Shown here: positions 54,985 through 64,000 of the stretch, piece by piece
Position numbering within the stretch: the stretch's first letter is position 1
How the letters are laid out: each line of letters begins with the position of its first letter
Source of the DNA: Isoetes taiwanensis
Lineage: Eukaryota > Streptophyta > Lycopodiopsida > Isoetales > Isoetaceae
NCBI GenBank assembly: GCA_021234155.1
Contig: JAJEKV010000066.1
Coordinates: 5,751,817 to 5,815,816, forward strand
DNA length: 64,000 nt
Direction of reading: 5' to 3'
The notes under the pieces: model-generated
What the model was told of the DNA's origin: nothing
Seen by the model: the letters and a program-made list of their open reading frames with translations, nothing else
Databases searched by the model: none
Position numbers and translations under genes: made by a program

Positions 54985-57780
54985 TGGAACTTGTCCCCTA
55001 GGGTAATTTCGGCATTCCAGATGACATGGAGAGGTCTGATCGCCAATCCGTGGCCTCTTCCATGCCCCAAAATCAAAAACGTGGTCTAAACCTCGCCGGG
55101 GCCAACTGGCCATCCCAATCAAAAATCGAGGGTCTAAAGCTCACCCGAAATACCGGGATTTTCCCTCAGACGGGGCCACTTGGCAAGCCAGATGGCTGAA
55201 AACCATGATTTTTCCCCCCCCCATGCATTAATCATGAATTTCCTGGATCATAAACACAAAGAAAAGCACGATAAAAAATCCGGTCTCAAAAAGGTGAAAT
55301 TTGGTGATGTGCAAAGATGACGCCGCACACGCAAGAGAAAATGCACTGGCAATAGAAGCACAAGCAGAGGCATGAGACGAGCTTCCGAGCCAACCCCCTT
55401 CCGGAGGCCACCGGGTCGGTAACGTCCTACTGGGCAGTGGAGCTAGCTTTGCTTCTCCGTGGTCACATGTATACCACCTAGCAGTCCTAGTGCTGCTATT
55501 CTCACTTCGATCTTCTACCGTGGCCCTCGGGGTGACCCCAAGTATCTTGTTCTCGCAGTGCTAGTCCAAGCCGGGGCCGAGGATCTGGCCGACCCCCACT
55601 CGAATCGAACTGCTCTGCCAATGGACCCGAACATCCCCATTACCTAGGAGACCAAGTTTCAGGGCGTAAGACCACCCCCTCTCCAAGAAACGCCAAAGTA
55701 GGTCGCTTTACTACACACTTGTAGTCAATTGGCATGGAGGTGGATCTTTGAATACCTCCTAGTGGGGGTAAGTGATTGATCCCCAGGAAAAACCGGGTAG
55801 TGGAACTTGTCCTCTAGGGTAATTTCGGCGTTCCAGACGATGTGGAGAGGTCGGATCGCCAATCCGGGGCCTCCTCCATGCCCCAAAATCGAAAACGGGT
55901 CTAAACCCCTCGCCGGGCCATCTGTGGCCATCCCAATCAAAAATCGAGGGTCTAAAGCTCGCCCGAAAATACCGGGATTTTCCTCAGACGCCAAGCACTT
56001 GGCAAGCCAGCTGGCTGAAAATCAGGATTTTTCCCCGCCCCATGCATTAATTATGAATTTCCTGAGCATAAACACAAAAAAAACACGATAAAAATTCGGG
56101 TCTCAAAAAGGTGAAATCTTGGCAGGATATGCAACATGACGCCGCACACACGCAAGAGAAAATGCACCGACAATAGAAGCACAAGCAGAGGCATGAGAGG
56201 AGCTTCCGAGCCAACCCCCTTTCGAGGCCACCGCCTCCAGAATCGCCACCGAAAGCAAAGGAGCTAGCTTTTCTTCCGTGGTCACATGTATACCACCTAG
56301 CAGTCCTAGTGCTCCTATTGTCACTTCAATCTTCTACCGTGGCCTCGTGGTGAACCCCAAGTATCTTGTTCTTGCAAAGCTAATCCAAGTCGGGGCCGAG
56401 GACGGCTGACCCCCACCCTGAATCGAACCGGGCTCCGCCAATGGACCCTAACATCCCCATTACCTAGGGGACCAAGTTTCGTGGGCGTAAGACCACTCCT
56501 CTCCAAGAAACGCCAAAGTAGGTCGCTTTACTACACACTTGTAGTCAATTGGCATGGAGGTGGATGTCAATACCTCCTAGTGAGGGGTAAGTGATTGATC
56601 CCCTGGGAAAACTCGCCGTGGAACTTGTCCCCTAGGGTAATTTCACGCCTCCGACGACGCCGGGCCGGCTCGGGATCGCCAATCCGGCCTTCCATGCCCC
56701 AAAATCGAAAACGCGGGTCTAAACCCCCCAAGGCCAACGGTGGCCATCCCAATCAAAACTCGAGGGTCTAAAACTCATCCGAAATACCGGGATTTTCCTA
56801 TACTCGGGCCACTTTGGCAAGCCAGCTGGCTGAAAACCAGGATTTTTCCCCGCCCCATGCATTAATTATGAATTTCCGGAGCATAAACATAAAGAAAAGC
56901 ACGTATAAAAATTCGGTCTCAAAAAGGTGAAATCTTATAGTGATGTGCATGACGCCGCACACGCAAGAGAAAAATGCACCGCAATAGAAGCACAAGCGAG
57001 GCATGAGACGAAGCCTCGAGCCAACCCCTTCCTCGAGACCACCGGCCTGGTGAACGCCCTACTAGGTAGTGGAGCTAGCTTTGCTTCTCCGGTGGTCACA
57101 TGTATACCACCTAGTAGTCCTAGTGCGCTGCTATTCGCACTTCAATCTTCTACTGTGGCCTCGTGGTGAACCCCCAAGTATCTTGTTCTCAAGTGCTAGT
57201 CCAAGCCGGGGCCGAGGGATCGGGCCGGACCCCCACTCGAATCGAACTGCTCCGCCAATGGACCCTTAACATCCCCATTACCTAGGGGACCAAGTTTCGT
57301 GGGCGTAAGACCACCCTCTCAAGAAACGCCAAAGTAGGTCGCTTACTACACACTTGTAGTCAATTGGCATGGAGGTGGATGTTTGAATACCTCCCAGTGA
57401 GGGGTAAGTGATTGATCCCCGGGAAAACTTCGCCGTGGAACTTGTCCCCTAGGGTAATTTCGCCGCCCGACGACGCCGGCGAGGTCGGATCGCCAATCCG
57501 GGGCCTCCTCCATGCCCCAAAGCGAAAAAACGGGTCTAAAACTGTCGGCCAACCAGCGGCCATCCCAATAAAAATCGAGGGTCTAAAACTCATCCGAAAT
57601 ACCGGGATTTTCCTATACTCTCCGGGGCCACTTGGCAAGCCAGCTGGCTGAAAACCAGGATTTTTCCCCGCCCCATGCATTAATTATGAATTTTCGAGCA
57701 TAAACACAAAGAAAAGCAATGATAAAAACCGAGGTCTCAAAAAAGGTGAAATCTTGGCGGGATGTGCAAAGATGACGTCA
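54985..57780. repeat. About 817-bp tandem repeat, 3.4 copies
   Basis: TGGAACTTGTCC(C/T)CTAGGG marks copy starts at 54985, 55801, 56619 and 57436, giving periods of 816, 818 and 817 bp. Every copy has CCCCATGCATTAAT(T/C)ATGAA, GACGCCGCACAC(A)CGCAAGAG, CACATGTATACCACCTAG and ACACTTGTAGTCAATTGGCA. No long ORF is conserved between copies; differences are mostly small indels in GC-rich spots. Confidence 0.85.
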
Positions 57781-57889
57781 AGATAATGCTAAGAGAAAAA
57801 TGCACCAGCATATATACCTTCGGAGACTCCCCTTCACAAGAAAGGGGGCCGTCGAGGTGCCCGCCCGGGTGTTTGCAAAGACATCCAAG

Positions 57890-58025
57890 GTCGATGTCAC
57901 CATCATCTAGCCATGTCACCTAAAATTTGCCAACATCACCCATATGAAAAGACCAAAGATGGACATCTTTGGTTTTTGGCCTAGTCAAAACTTGACCTTG
58001 CTTACTTGGCATGCCATGTCACCAC
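57890..58025. repeat. Right arm flank of long inverted repeat
   Basis: Reverse complement of 53946-54080, including GGCCTAGTCAAAACTTGACC and GGCATGCCATGTCACCACTT. It joins directly to minisatellite array C, as its partner joins array B. Confidence 0.85.
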
Positions 58026-59565
58026 TTGGGGTGCCTAGGTGGCATGCTTGAGACTAGGTGGCATGCCCGAGCCACCTTGGCATGTTGGAGCCTGCATGGC
58101 ATGTTGGAGCCACCTTGGCATGTTTGAGCCTAGGTGGCATGTTTGAGCCACCTTGGCATGTTGGAGCCCACGTGGCATTATGGAGTCAACGTGGCATGTT
58201 TGAGCCACCTTGGCATGTTGGAGCCTAGGTGGCATGTTTGAGCCCACCTTGGCATGTTTGAGCCACCTGGCATGTTTGAGCCTGGGTGGCATGTTGGAGC
58301 CTAGATGGCATGTTTGAGCCACCTAGGAATGTTGGAGCCTAGGTGGCATGTTGGAGCCCACGTGGCATGTTTGAGCCACCTTGGCAAGTTGGAGCCTAGG
58401 TGGAATGTTGGAGCCCGCGTGGCATGTTTGAGCACGTTGGAGCCTAGGTGGCATGTTTGAGCCATTTTGGCATGTTTGCGCCTAGGTGGCATGTTTGAGC
58501 CACCTTGGCATGTGGGATCCACCTTGGCATGTTTGAGCCTAGTTGGCATGTTTGAGCCACCTTGGCATGTTGGAGCCCACGTGGCATGTTTGAGCCACCT
58601 TGGCATGTTTGAGCCACCTTGGCATGTTGGAGCCCCCTTGGCATGTTGGAGCCTAGGTGGCATGTTGGAGACCACGCAGATGTTTGGAGCCACCTTGCCA
58701 TGTTAGAGCCTAGGTGGCATGTTGGAGCCTCGTGGGCATGCTTGAGCCACCTTGGCATGTTGGAGCCCACGCAGCATATTTGGAGCCACCTTGGCAAGTT
58801 GGAGCATAGGTGGCATGTTAGAGCCCACGGGCATGTTTGAGCATGTTGGAGCCTAGGTGGCATGTTGGAGCCACCTTGCACGTGGCATGTTGGAGCCCAC
58901 GTGGCATGTTTGAGCCTAGGGGGCGCAGTGTTAGAGCCACGGTGGCATGTTGGAGCCTAGGTGGCATGTTTGAGCCAACTTGGCATATTTGAGCCTAGGT
59001 GGCATGTTGTGAGCCACCTTGGCATGTTGGAGGCTAGGGTGGCATGGTGGGAGCCCACGTGGCATGTTTGAGCCACCTTGGCATGTTTGAGCCTAGGTGG
59101 CATGTTTGAGCCTAGGTGGCATGTTTGAGCCCACCTTGGCATGTTTGAGCCACCGGCATGTTTGAGCCTAGGTGGCATGTTGGGAGCCTAGGTGGCATGT
59201 TTGAGCCACCTTGGCATGTTTGAGCCTAGGTGGCATGTTGGAGCCACCCTTGGCATGTTGGAGCCTAAGTGAGCCCGCATGGGCATGTTTGAGCCTATGT
59301 GTGGCATGTTTGAGCCACCTAGGAATGTTGGAGCCTAGGTGGCTTGTTGGAGCCCACGTGGCATATTTGAGCCACCTTGGCAAGTTGGAGCATAGGTGGC
59401 ATGTTGGAGCCTCATGTGGGTATGTTTGAGCACGTTGGAGCCTAGGTGGCATGTTTTAGCCATTTTGTCATGTTGGAGCCTAGGTGGCATGTTGGAGCCA
59501 CCTTGGCATGTTTGAGCCTAGGTGGCATGTTAGAGCCACCTTGGCATGTTGGTGCCCACGCTATG
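58026..59565. repeat. 19-bp minisatellite array C
   Basis: About 80 copies of the 19-bp unit in the same orientation as array A and inverted relative to B. It ends at GGTGCCCACG, where the right subterminal region of the CACTA-like element begins. Confidence 0.85.
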
Positions 59566-60322
59566 CAAAAAATAGGTGTTAAGTAATTGAAGTAGTTGAA
59601 GTAACTTGTGTTACATGGAATACTAGTATAAGAACATGTGATCGCACGCATCACATGTAGCAAATCAAGTACTGGCCCTACCACTATAAAGACCCGTGAT
59701 ATGGAAGGATAGGACATGTAGAGAATCAAGTACTCTTCCTACTTCTATAAAGACATGTGAGAATAGAAGTATTACACATGTCGTAATTCATGTATTCTTT
59801 CCTACAATGCCTTAGCAAATAAAGCATCATTCCTACTACTATAAAGACATGTGACATGGAAGCATATGACATGTAGAGAATCAAGTATTCTTTTCCGGCT
59901 TCTATAAAGACATGTGACAATAGAAGTATTACACATGTCGAATTCATGTATTCTTTTCCTACAATGCCTTAGCAAATAAAGTACTGGCCCCTACTACTAT
60001 AAAGACATGTGAATGGAAGTATAGGACATGTAGAGAATCAAATATTCTTTCCTACATCTATAAAGACATGTGACAATAGAATTATTAGACATGTAGAAAT
60101 TCAAGTACTCTTTCCTACAGTGGATTGTATTATAAAATGACATGTCACAATAGAAGAAACTACAAAACAACAGTGGATGTTTTAGTCCACTGAAAAAAGA
60201 ACACCATTATCGAACAAAACCATACCTTCACAAATCCACATGTAGGATTCTTTGAAAACAGGACATGTAGACCTACCAAAACTGATGTTTTCAACAGTGG
60301 ACCAAAAATCGGGGTGAGTGTG
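59566..60322. repeat. Right subterminal repeats of CACTA-like element
   Basis: A 120-250-bp unit recurs from 59620 to 60130, with CTATAAAGACATGTGA, ACATGTAGAGAATCAAGTA, AATAGAAGTATTACACATGT and TACAATGCCTTAGCAAATAAA. It is followed by CCACATGTAGGATTC and ACATGTAGACCTACC and the terminal inverted repeat. Dense CACATGT/ACATGTG words are the likely transposase-binding motif. Confidence 0.7.
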
Positions 60323-60325
60323 CGC

Positions 60326-61422
60326 TATAGCCTTCCGGAGACGCAGACTCCAGGGATCACCCTTGGAGTCTACTCCAGGTTCATGACACCTGGTCCGATG
60401 AGGCAGGTCGGGGAGGCGTCCCCTTCCAGGATCACAGTGGTGTTGTGGGTGAGCTAGAGAATACGTGCCGCATCAGCGACCCCCGCATCCGTACCCGACT
60501 TACTCACCCTAATTCTACTCAAAGTGCATGGTGCCCCATACGGGTCACACCACTACACCCTGGGAGTGTCGGACCCATACCCGCCCCACGCGGACCAGGC
60601 TGTCGCCCTAGCCCACTCAGGGAGTCTCGGGAGCCTTTTATGCCTCTCGTGGCAAGACCCCACCCCCTACTTCACCATCAGGCCCCCTTATCCGGTGCTA
60701 AGCCTGTGCCATACGCGTCTATGACCCTGTGGGCTCTTGTGCAAAAAAAAACTAGTAGGGTGTTAAAGGACTACTAGGAGCATTCTATACTCAAGCTCGC
60801 AGGCCTCTACCCCCCCTGTTAATCCCTCAAGCATTAGAAACTACTAAACTAACTCATAGAGACATCCCGACCATTCCATACAGAGCGTCATTCATAATTG
60901 AAAAGTATTCCTAATTACCAAAGAAGGGTTAATCTCACCCAAAACCAACCAGGAAAGAATACTAGAGTATTATTCTACAATTTGCAAGTTAACTACCAAC
61001 TGGAGTTTCTTTTGACCCGCCTGTCAAGGGTGCTTCCATGGTAATCTTGCGGGGTAGCAAATGATGTGTAGAGGGTATCTTGGCGATCCGGGGACTAACA
61101 AAGAATCGCTTCTTGAGCTACCGCTTCCCCGCGCTTTGTTTGGGTCGATATTGGGCTGACATATGAGGATGGCGCCTTTTGTGGCCTAGTTTAGCAATCC
61201 TCATGCTAGCCACCGGTTCATGCCAAATGGCTGCCTTCCTACTATGGATTGACTTTAATCACATGTCCTTAGATAATTATCCTTTATAATCTGGTTAACA
61301 TAGCTAATTAAATCCATTGTGGCCAACCCCTAGGTTATCATACCCTGTGCATGTATTTCCATACCGAAAGTGATTTGTTCAATATTTATACGCCAATAAT
61401 CAGCAAATACTGGAACGCCACA
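60326..61422 (-). repeat. E2 5' LTR, part 2
   Basis: It resumes at TATAGCCTTCCGGAGACGC right after the second CGC and matches about 30674-31745, ending GGAACGCCACA. It differs from the 3' LTR by many small insertions, deletions and substitutions. Confidence 0.9.
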
Positions 61423-62840
61423 AAGGAAGTTGAGGACATGTCGCGGTGGTATGACCCCATTCGCGATGTGCTGATAACACCGGAGCTTTAGAAGGATCTG
61501 CGGGGGCGTGTAAGGTCCCCGCTTGTTGCCCCCGTTGTCGATAGAGTTGATTGGGCTGAGCCCGCAGCGGGTTGCTACCGGAGCATATCACATTGTTGGC
61601 CGAGGTGCTTGCTTTGCAATTTGATAAAACCAGCCTTGTTGGGTGAAAGGTGTAGGATGAGCGCAGTGCACTCTTCCGCGGCATGATTGCACATGTTGCA
61701 TCGCTTACAATGAGGCGGCCATTGCGGAATTGCACTCATTTGCCAAGTGGCCTTGATGTTTAAGTGCATATGGGTACCTGCATCCGACCGCCGCTGGATT
61801 GGCGTAGTTGAGGTTGGACAAAGAAATTGCGGAACCAAGGATCGCGGTGGTAAGGAAAGGGAGCTCCCCAAGAGCCACTTACCTGAGGAAACATCGACGC
61901 GAGTGATTGACAAGGTCGTATAGCCCGCCTCCCAAAGTCTTCTACGCAGGCACCGTATCATGAGTCGGATAGTCGAGGAAGTCCTTGGAGAAAACCGCAT
62001 CAAGATCCGCTCGTGGTCAAGTACTCTTTTGAGTTTGCCGAAAGCGTGATATGAAGTCGAACCAAGAAATTCCCCGCTGACTGTGGGCTCTTTGCTTACG
62101 TCATTGAGTTGCTTGAGATGAAGCACCATCATCCGCGGGTTCCATAGTGAGAAAGAAAAGCGCCATTTCATCAATCTTGTTTCCGCAAGGGCTTTTTGTT
62201 GGACATAAGCCATTGGTGAGGAGAGCCAATTAAAGGTGGTGGAAAAGATATGGAATTTCGGGCTGAGGTTGTGCATGACCATTTAGGAATGAGGCTCAAA
62301 TTCTTCCATGGGCCTGAGCACTTTGGTCTAATGGTTTGCCTCTTCGTGTTGCTGGGATGGCTTCAGCTTATGGGTCCGGAAGGTGAGGTGAAAGTGCTTG
62401 GCTGGATGTGAACCGGATAGGGATTATATCTGAGGTGGGAGTTGGAGGTGGGCATGGTGCCCAAAGACCCCTCGGCGAAGGGGTGACTGAGGGGGAGGTA
62501 CCGGAGGTGCCGACTGGTTTGAGGTCTGCAGGTTGTAAACATGAAGAGCGTGTGGAAAATGTAGGGAAGGGAAATTCTCGGGAGGAGCAAAAGAGACATG
62601 TGGATATCCCCTCGTCCACCGAGGAGATGATGGTTGTGGGAAGGCAGAAAGTGATGGCCGTAAGAATGATGGATGTAGGCATGTTCGGGGTATGAAAAGT
62701 GTAAGGTTGAGAAGGTTGAGCCCTGAGGCCTGTATAGTGATGAGGTGATCGAGGCTGAGCAATGTTTGCACGCTTTGAGTATGGGAACCTGAACGACATG
62801 ACACGGGTGGGTGGGCGCCGACCGCAGCTCCTAGGACCAA
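61423..62840 (-). pseudogene. E1 gag, 5' part, frame-broken
   Basis: Minus strand. A P/S-rich N-terminal region (about 62840-62300) is followed by a gag-like helical region at 62282-61720 (MKWRFSFSLWNPRMMVLHLK, FHAFGKLKRVLDHERI-type text). A CCHC zinc knuckle CKRCNMCNHAAEEC (C-x2-C-x4-H-x4-C) lies at about 61709-61668. The frame is broken near 62290 and again before 61575. It is cut at 61422 by E2 and continues into the protease region at 30179. Gag forms the particle and binds RNA through the knuckle. Confidence 0.65.
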
Positions 62841-63050
62841 TGTGGCCTCCCCTCACGTCATCATAAGCACATCCATACATGTCGCCGCAACAACTTCCCC
62901 GCCGAATATGCTTCCAAGCCGTAGACGCTGCCTGGGAAAGAAGTTCTTCCGGGCGGAAGTTTCCGCGCATATGGCGATGTATAAAAATCGAATCAGACCT
63001 CGCAGCGCACAAGGTTTGGGGGTCTGGTTCGAACTCCCTCGCAAGACAAC

Positions 63051-63601
63051 TGTGGAGGACCCGTGGATCATCAGAGAATCCCTGACTCCAGGTCACGCTG
63101 GATTTGGTAAGAAACAAAGGAAAGGGAAAGAAAACAAAGAACAATGAGACAACAATGATAAGCTTCCTTTGATATCATCAATGATGATGATACATGAGCT
63201 CGCGAACCGAGAGAAAACCCAAATGAGACAAGATCAAACTCATCTAAAACTTATGTGCTGGCTCTACCATATATATAGTAATAATGGCCTTGGCCCAATA
63301 TATAGACACTCTGACTTATTTCGGTGCTCACTGGAAGGAGGCCTCGATTTGCAGGAATGGCCGGGCGGGGTGTTCTTGAAAAGTTCGAAGCCACTGACGC
63401 CGACGCTGGCTTAATATCAAAGGCCGCCACTTGTTCCGAGCCGTTGATGCCAGCGTGGTCTTTTGTCTCATCTCAAGGTGGACCGCTGGCCTTCTCGCTG
63501 AGCCTTTGACGACGGACCCACGCCTCGGGTTGTGGATCCTTGGCTTTGACTGTCCGTCGCGATGAGCGAATAGTCCCTGCACTGTGAGGCACAGACTAAC
63601 A
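63051..63601 (-). repeat. E1 5' LTR
   Basis: About 551 bp, TGTGGAGGACCC...CTAACA on the plus strand, with a TATA-like CTATATATATGG near 63271-63281 on the coding strand. It aligns with 21176-21722. The sequence just inside it (coding strand GTTGTCTTGCGAGGGAGTTC) does not match a primer tRNA I can name. Confidence 0.85.
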
Positions 63602-64000
63602 CACAAAGACTCGAAGCTTGACTATCGCCAGACTGCTGATCCTCGTGATATGCATCCTTGATCCTTGTATAAGACTTGTCAAAGTTGTTAAGGTATTTAT
63701 ACGCTTAACCCTTTTGGATAATGCATCGCAACTGGATTATTTTTACCGCGATGCTCAATGGAAAATGAAACTCATGGAGGAAGTCTAGCCACCTAGCCTG
63801 TCTTGGACTAATTTTGGCTTGACTTTGCAAAGAACCTTAATGGTTTATGGCTCAGATAGACGATAAACTTGAGCGTTTCTGCTCGTCCCCACTACGCAAG
63901 TAGTGCTCCCCCACATCTTTAATCTGATGCACAATGTAGCTAGCAACTCTTGCCTATAAGCGCTAAAGCCAGCAATACGTAACTGAACGAAGAAGTACTT
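63602..64000 (-). pseudogene. Outer gypsy element (E0): RNase H part of pol
   Basis: The minus strand reads IVYLSHKPLRFFAKS (about 63850, the 'TDHKPL' strand of RNase H), FHFPLSIAVK or FSIEHRGKNNPVA in overlapping frames (about 63750), and RVKRINTLTTLTSLIQGSRM (about 63680). This is the region immediately preceding integrase in a gypsy pol. It runs off the window. The continuation (QEFPNPDPKHCGLSKGRIYV) is at 21165, on the far side of E1, so both pieces are one element split by E1. Confidence 0.75.

Larger units (their letters stand above)
49133..60322. mobile_element. CACTA-like DNA transposon, 11.2 kb, non-autonomous
   Basis: It interrupts the E2 5' LTR at a site seen intact at about 30671. 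The 3-bp target duplication CGC (49130-49132 and 60323-60325) is exact. Terminal inverted repeats of about 28 bp (CACACT-ACCCC-ATTTTTGG-TCCAC-GTTG) match with three or four differences. A 3-bp duplication plus CAC...GTG ends fit the CACTA/EnSpm group, although the start is CACAC rather than the usual CACTA. Subterminal regions are rich in CACATGTA and ACATGT motifs, as expected for transposase binding repeats. No transposase is readable; the interior is minisatellite and tandem arrays. Confidence 0.8.
30180..61422 (-). mobile_element. Ty3/gypsy chromovirus (E2) carrying a histone H3-fold ORF, with three nested insertions
   Basis: The LTRs are at 30180-31745 (3' end) and 48647-61422 (5' end, split by the CACTA-like element). 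The coding strand is minus: PBS 48645-48634, H3-fold ORF, ORF2, ORF3, gag-pol (from 44002), chromodomain (32574-32275), polypurine tract (31759-31746). Removing the nested elements leaves about 13.1 kb: LTRs of about 1.57 kb and an internal region of about 10 kb, large for a chromovirus because of the three extra ORFs. Each end has the short inverted repeat TGTGACG/CGTCACA. The flanking 5-mers are GTGGA and AAGGA, so an intact target duplication is not visible. It is inserted in gag of E1. Confidence 0.85.
21176..63601 (-). mobile_element. Tat-like Ty3/gypsy retrotransposon (E1), split by E2
   Basis: Matching LTRs lie at 21176-21722 and 63051-63601. The internal region on the minus strand runs gag (about 62.8-61.42 kb), an interruption by E2 (61422-30180), protease (about 29.4 kb), RT, RNase H, integrase (to about 25.78 kb) and two extra ORFs, then the polypurine tract. 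Without E2 it is about 11.2 kb. The RT style (FQDDFSAYS, then GISLNPEKCTFCVTSGVLLG) and protease style (IDGGSAVNLI, LVGRPFLR) point to the Tat/Athila branch lacking a chromodomain. Extra ORFs fit that branch. No 5-bp target duplication is visible (CCCTC left, CACAA right). Confidence 0.8.

Noticed and set aside
55570-55640. tRNA-like B-box (GGTTCGATTC on the minus strand) in each 817-bp unit, and a similar GTCGAATCCCC in the 310-bp units
   Set aside because: No cloverleaf closes: acceptor arms are not complementary, the T-stem is imperfect and no convincing A-box lies at the right distance. At most a decayed tRNA-derived SINE piece.
49133-60322. Solo LTRs at 48647-49132 and 60326-61422 as separate elements
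   Set aside because: The two pieces are complementary halves of one LTR, split exactly at a site intact at about 30671 and flanked by the duplication CGC.

Overview
This window reads as intergenic, repeat-packed nuclear DNA of a land plant with a large genome. The evidence is chromodomain-bearing Ty3/gypsy elements, a Tat-type Ty3 element, an initiator-Met tRNA primer binding site, a CACTA-like DNA transposon and AAACCCTA telobox motifs. A non-seed plant such as a fern would fit the mix, which includes a tyrosine-recombinase (DIRS-like) retroelement, but the species cannot be fixed from the sequence. I see no complete, confidently intact host gene.

Layout. 29-6935: decayed DIRS-like retrotransposon on the minus strand, with terminal direct repeats that each end in a perfect 13-bp-arm palindrome. 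6936-18600: mostly low-information single-copy-like DNA with local duplications, one coiled-coil reading frame (about 9087-9474) and one exon-like block (12452-12568). 18600-19250: LINE reverse-transcriptase relic. 19855-64000: a deeply nested stack of transposons. The outermost is a chromovirus (E0), whose RNase H lies at 63602-64000 and whose integrase lies at 19855-21175. It is split by a Tat-like element (E1, 21176-63601). E1 is split by a roughly 13-kb Ty3/gypsy element (E2, 30180-61422). E2 is split by a young non-coding LTR element (36980-39868), a 4-kb element with terminal inverted repeats (32530-36577) and an 11.2-kb CACTA-like transposon (49133-60322). The last one carries 19-bp minisatellites arranged as a giant foldback, plus tandem arrays of about 310 and 817 bp.

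The most unusual content is in E2. Between its primer binding site and gag-pol it carries three extra same-strand ORFs. The first (46511-47767) ends in an almost complete histone H3 core: helix alpha-N, the whole histone fold and the conserved C-terminus. The normal H3 tail is replaced by a novel N-terminal region, a charged helix and a basic, proline-rich linker. Its partners, a 466-aa acidic-tailed protein and a roughly 140-aa protein, are not recognised. E2 therefore looks like an LTR retrotransposon that captured a histone H3 and may use it to interact with host chromatin. The gag-pol frame is otherwise intact apart from one amber codon and the two later insertions in its 3' part.

Many ORF breaks, and many LTR-to-LTR differences in E1 and E2, are single-base indels in CG-rich spots. 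Some frameshifts may therefore be assembly errors rather than biology.
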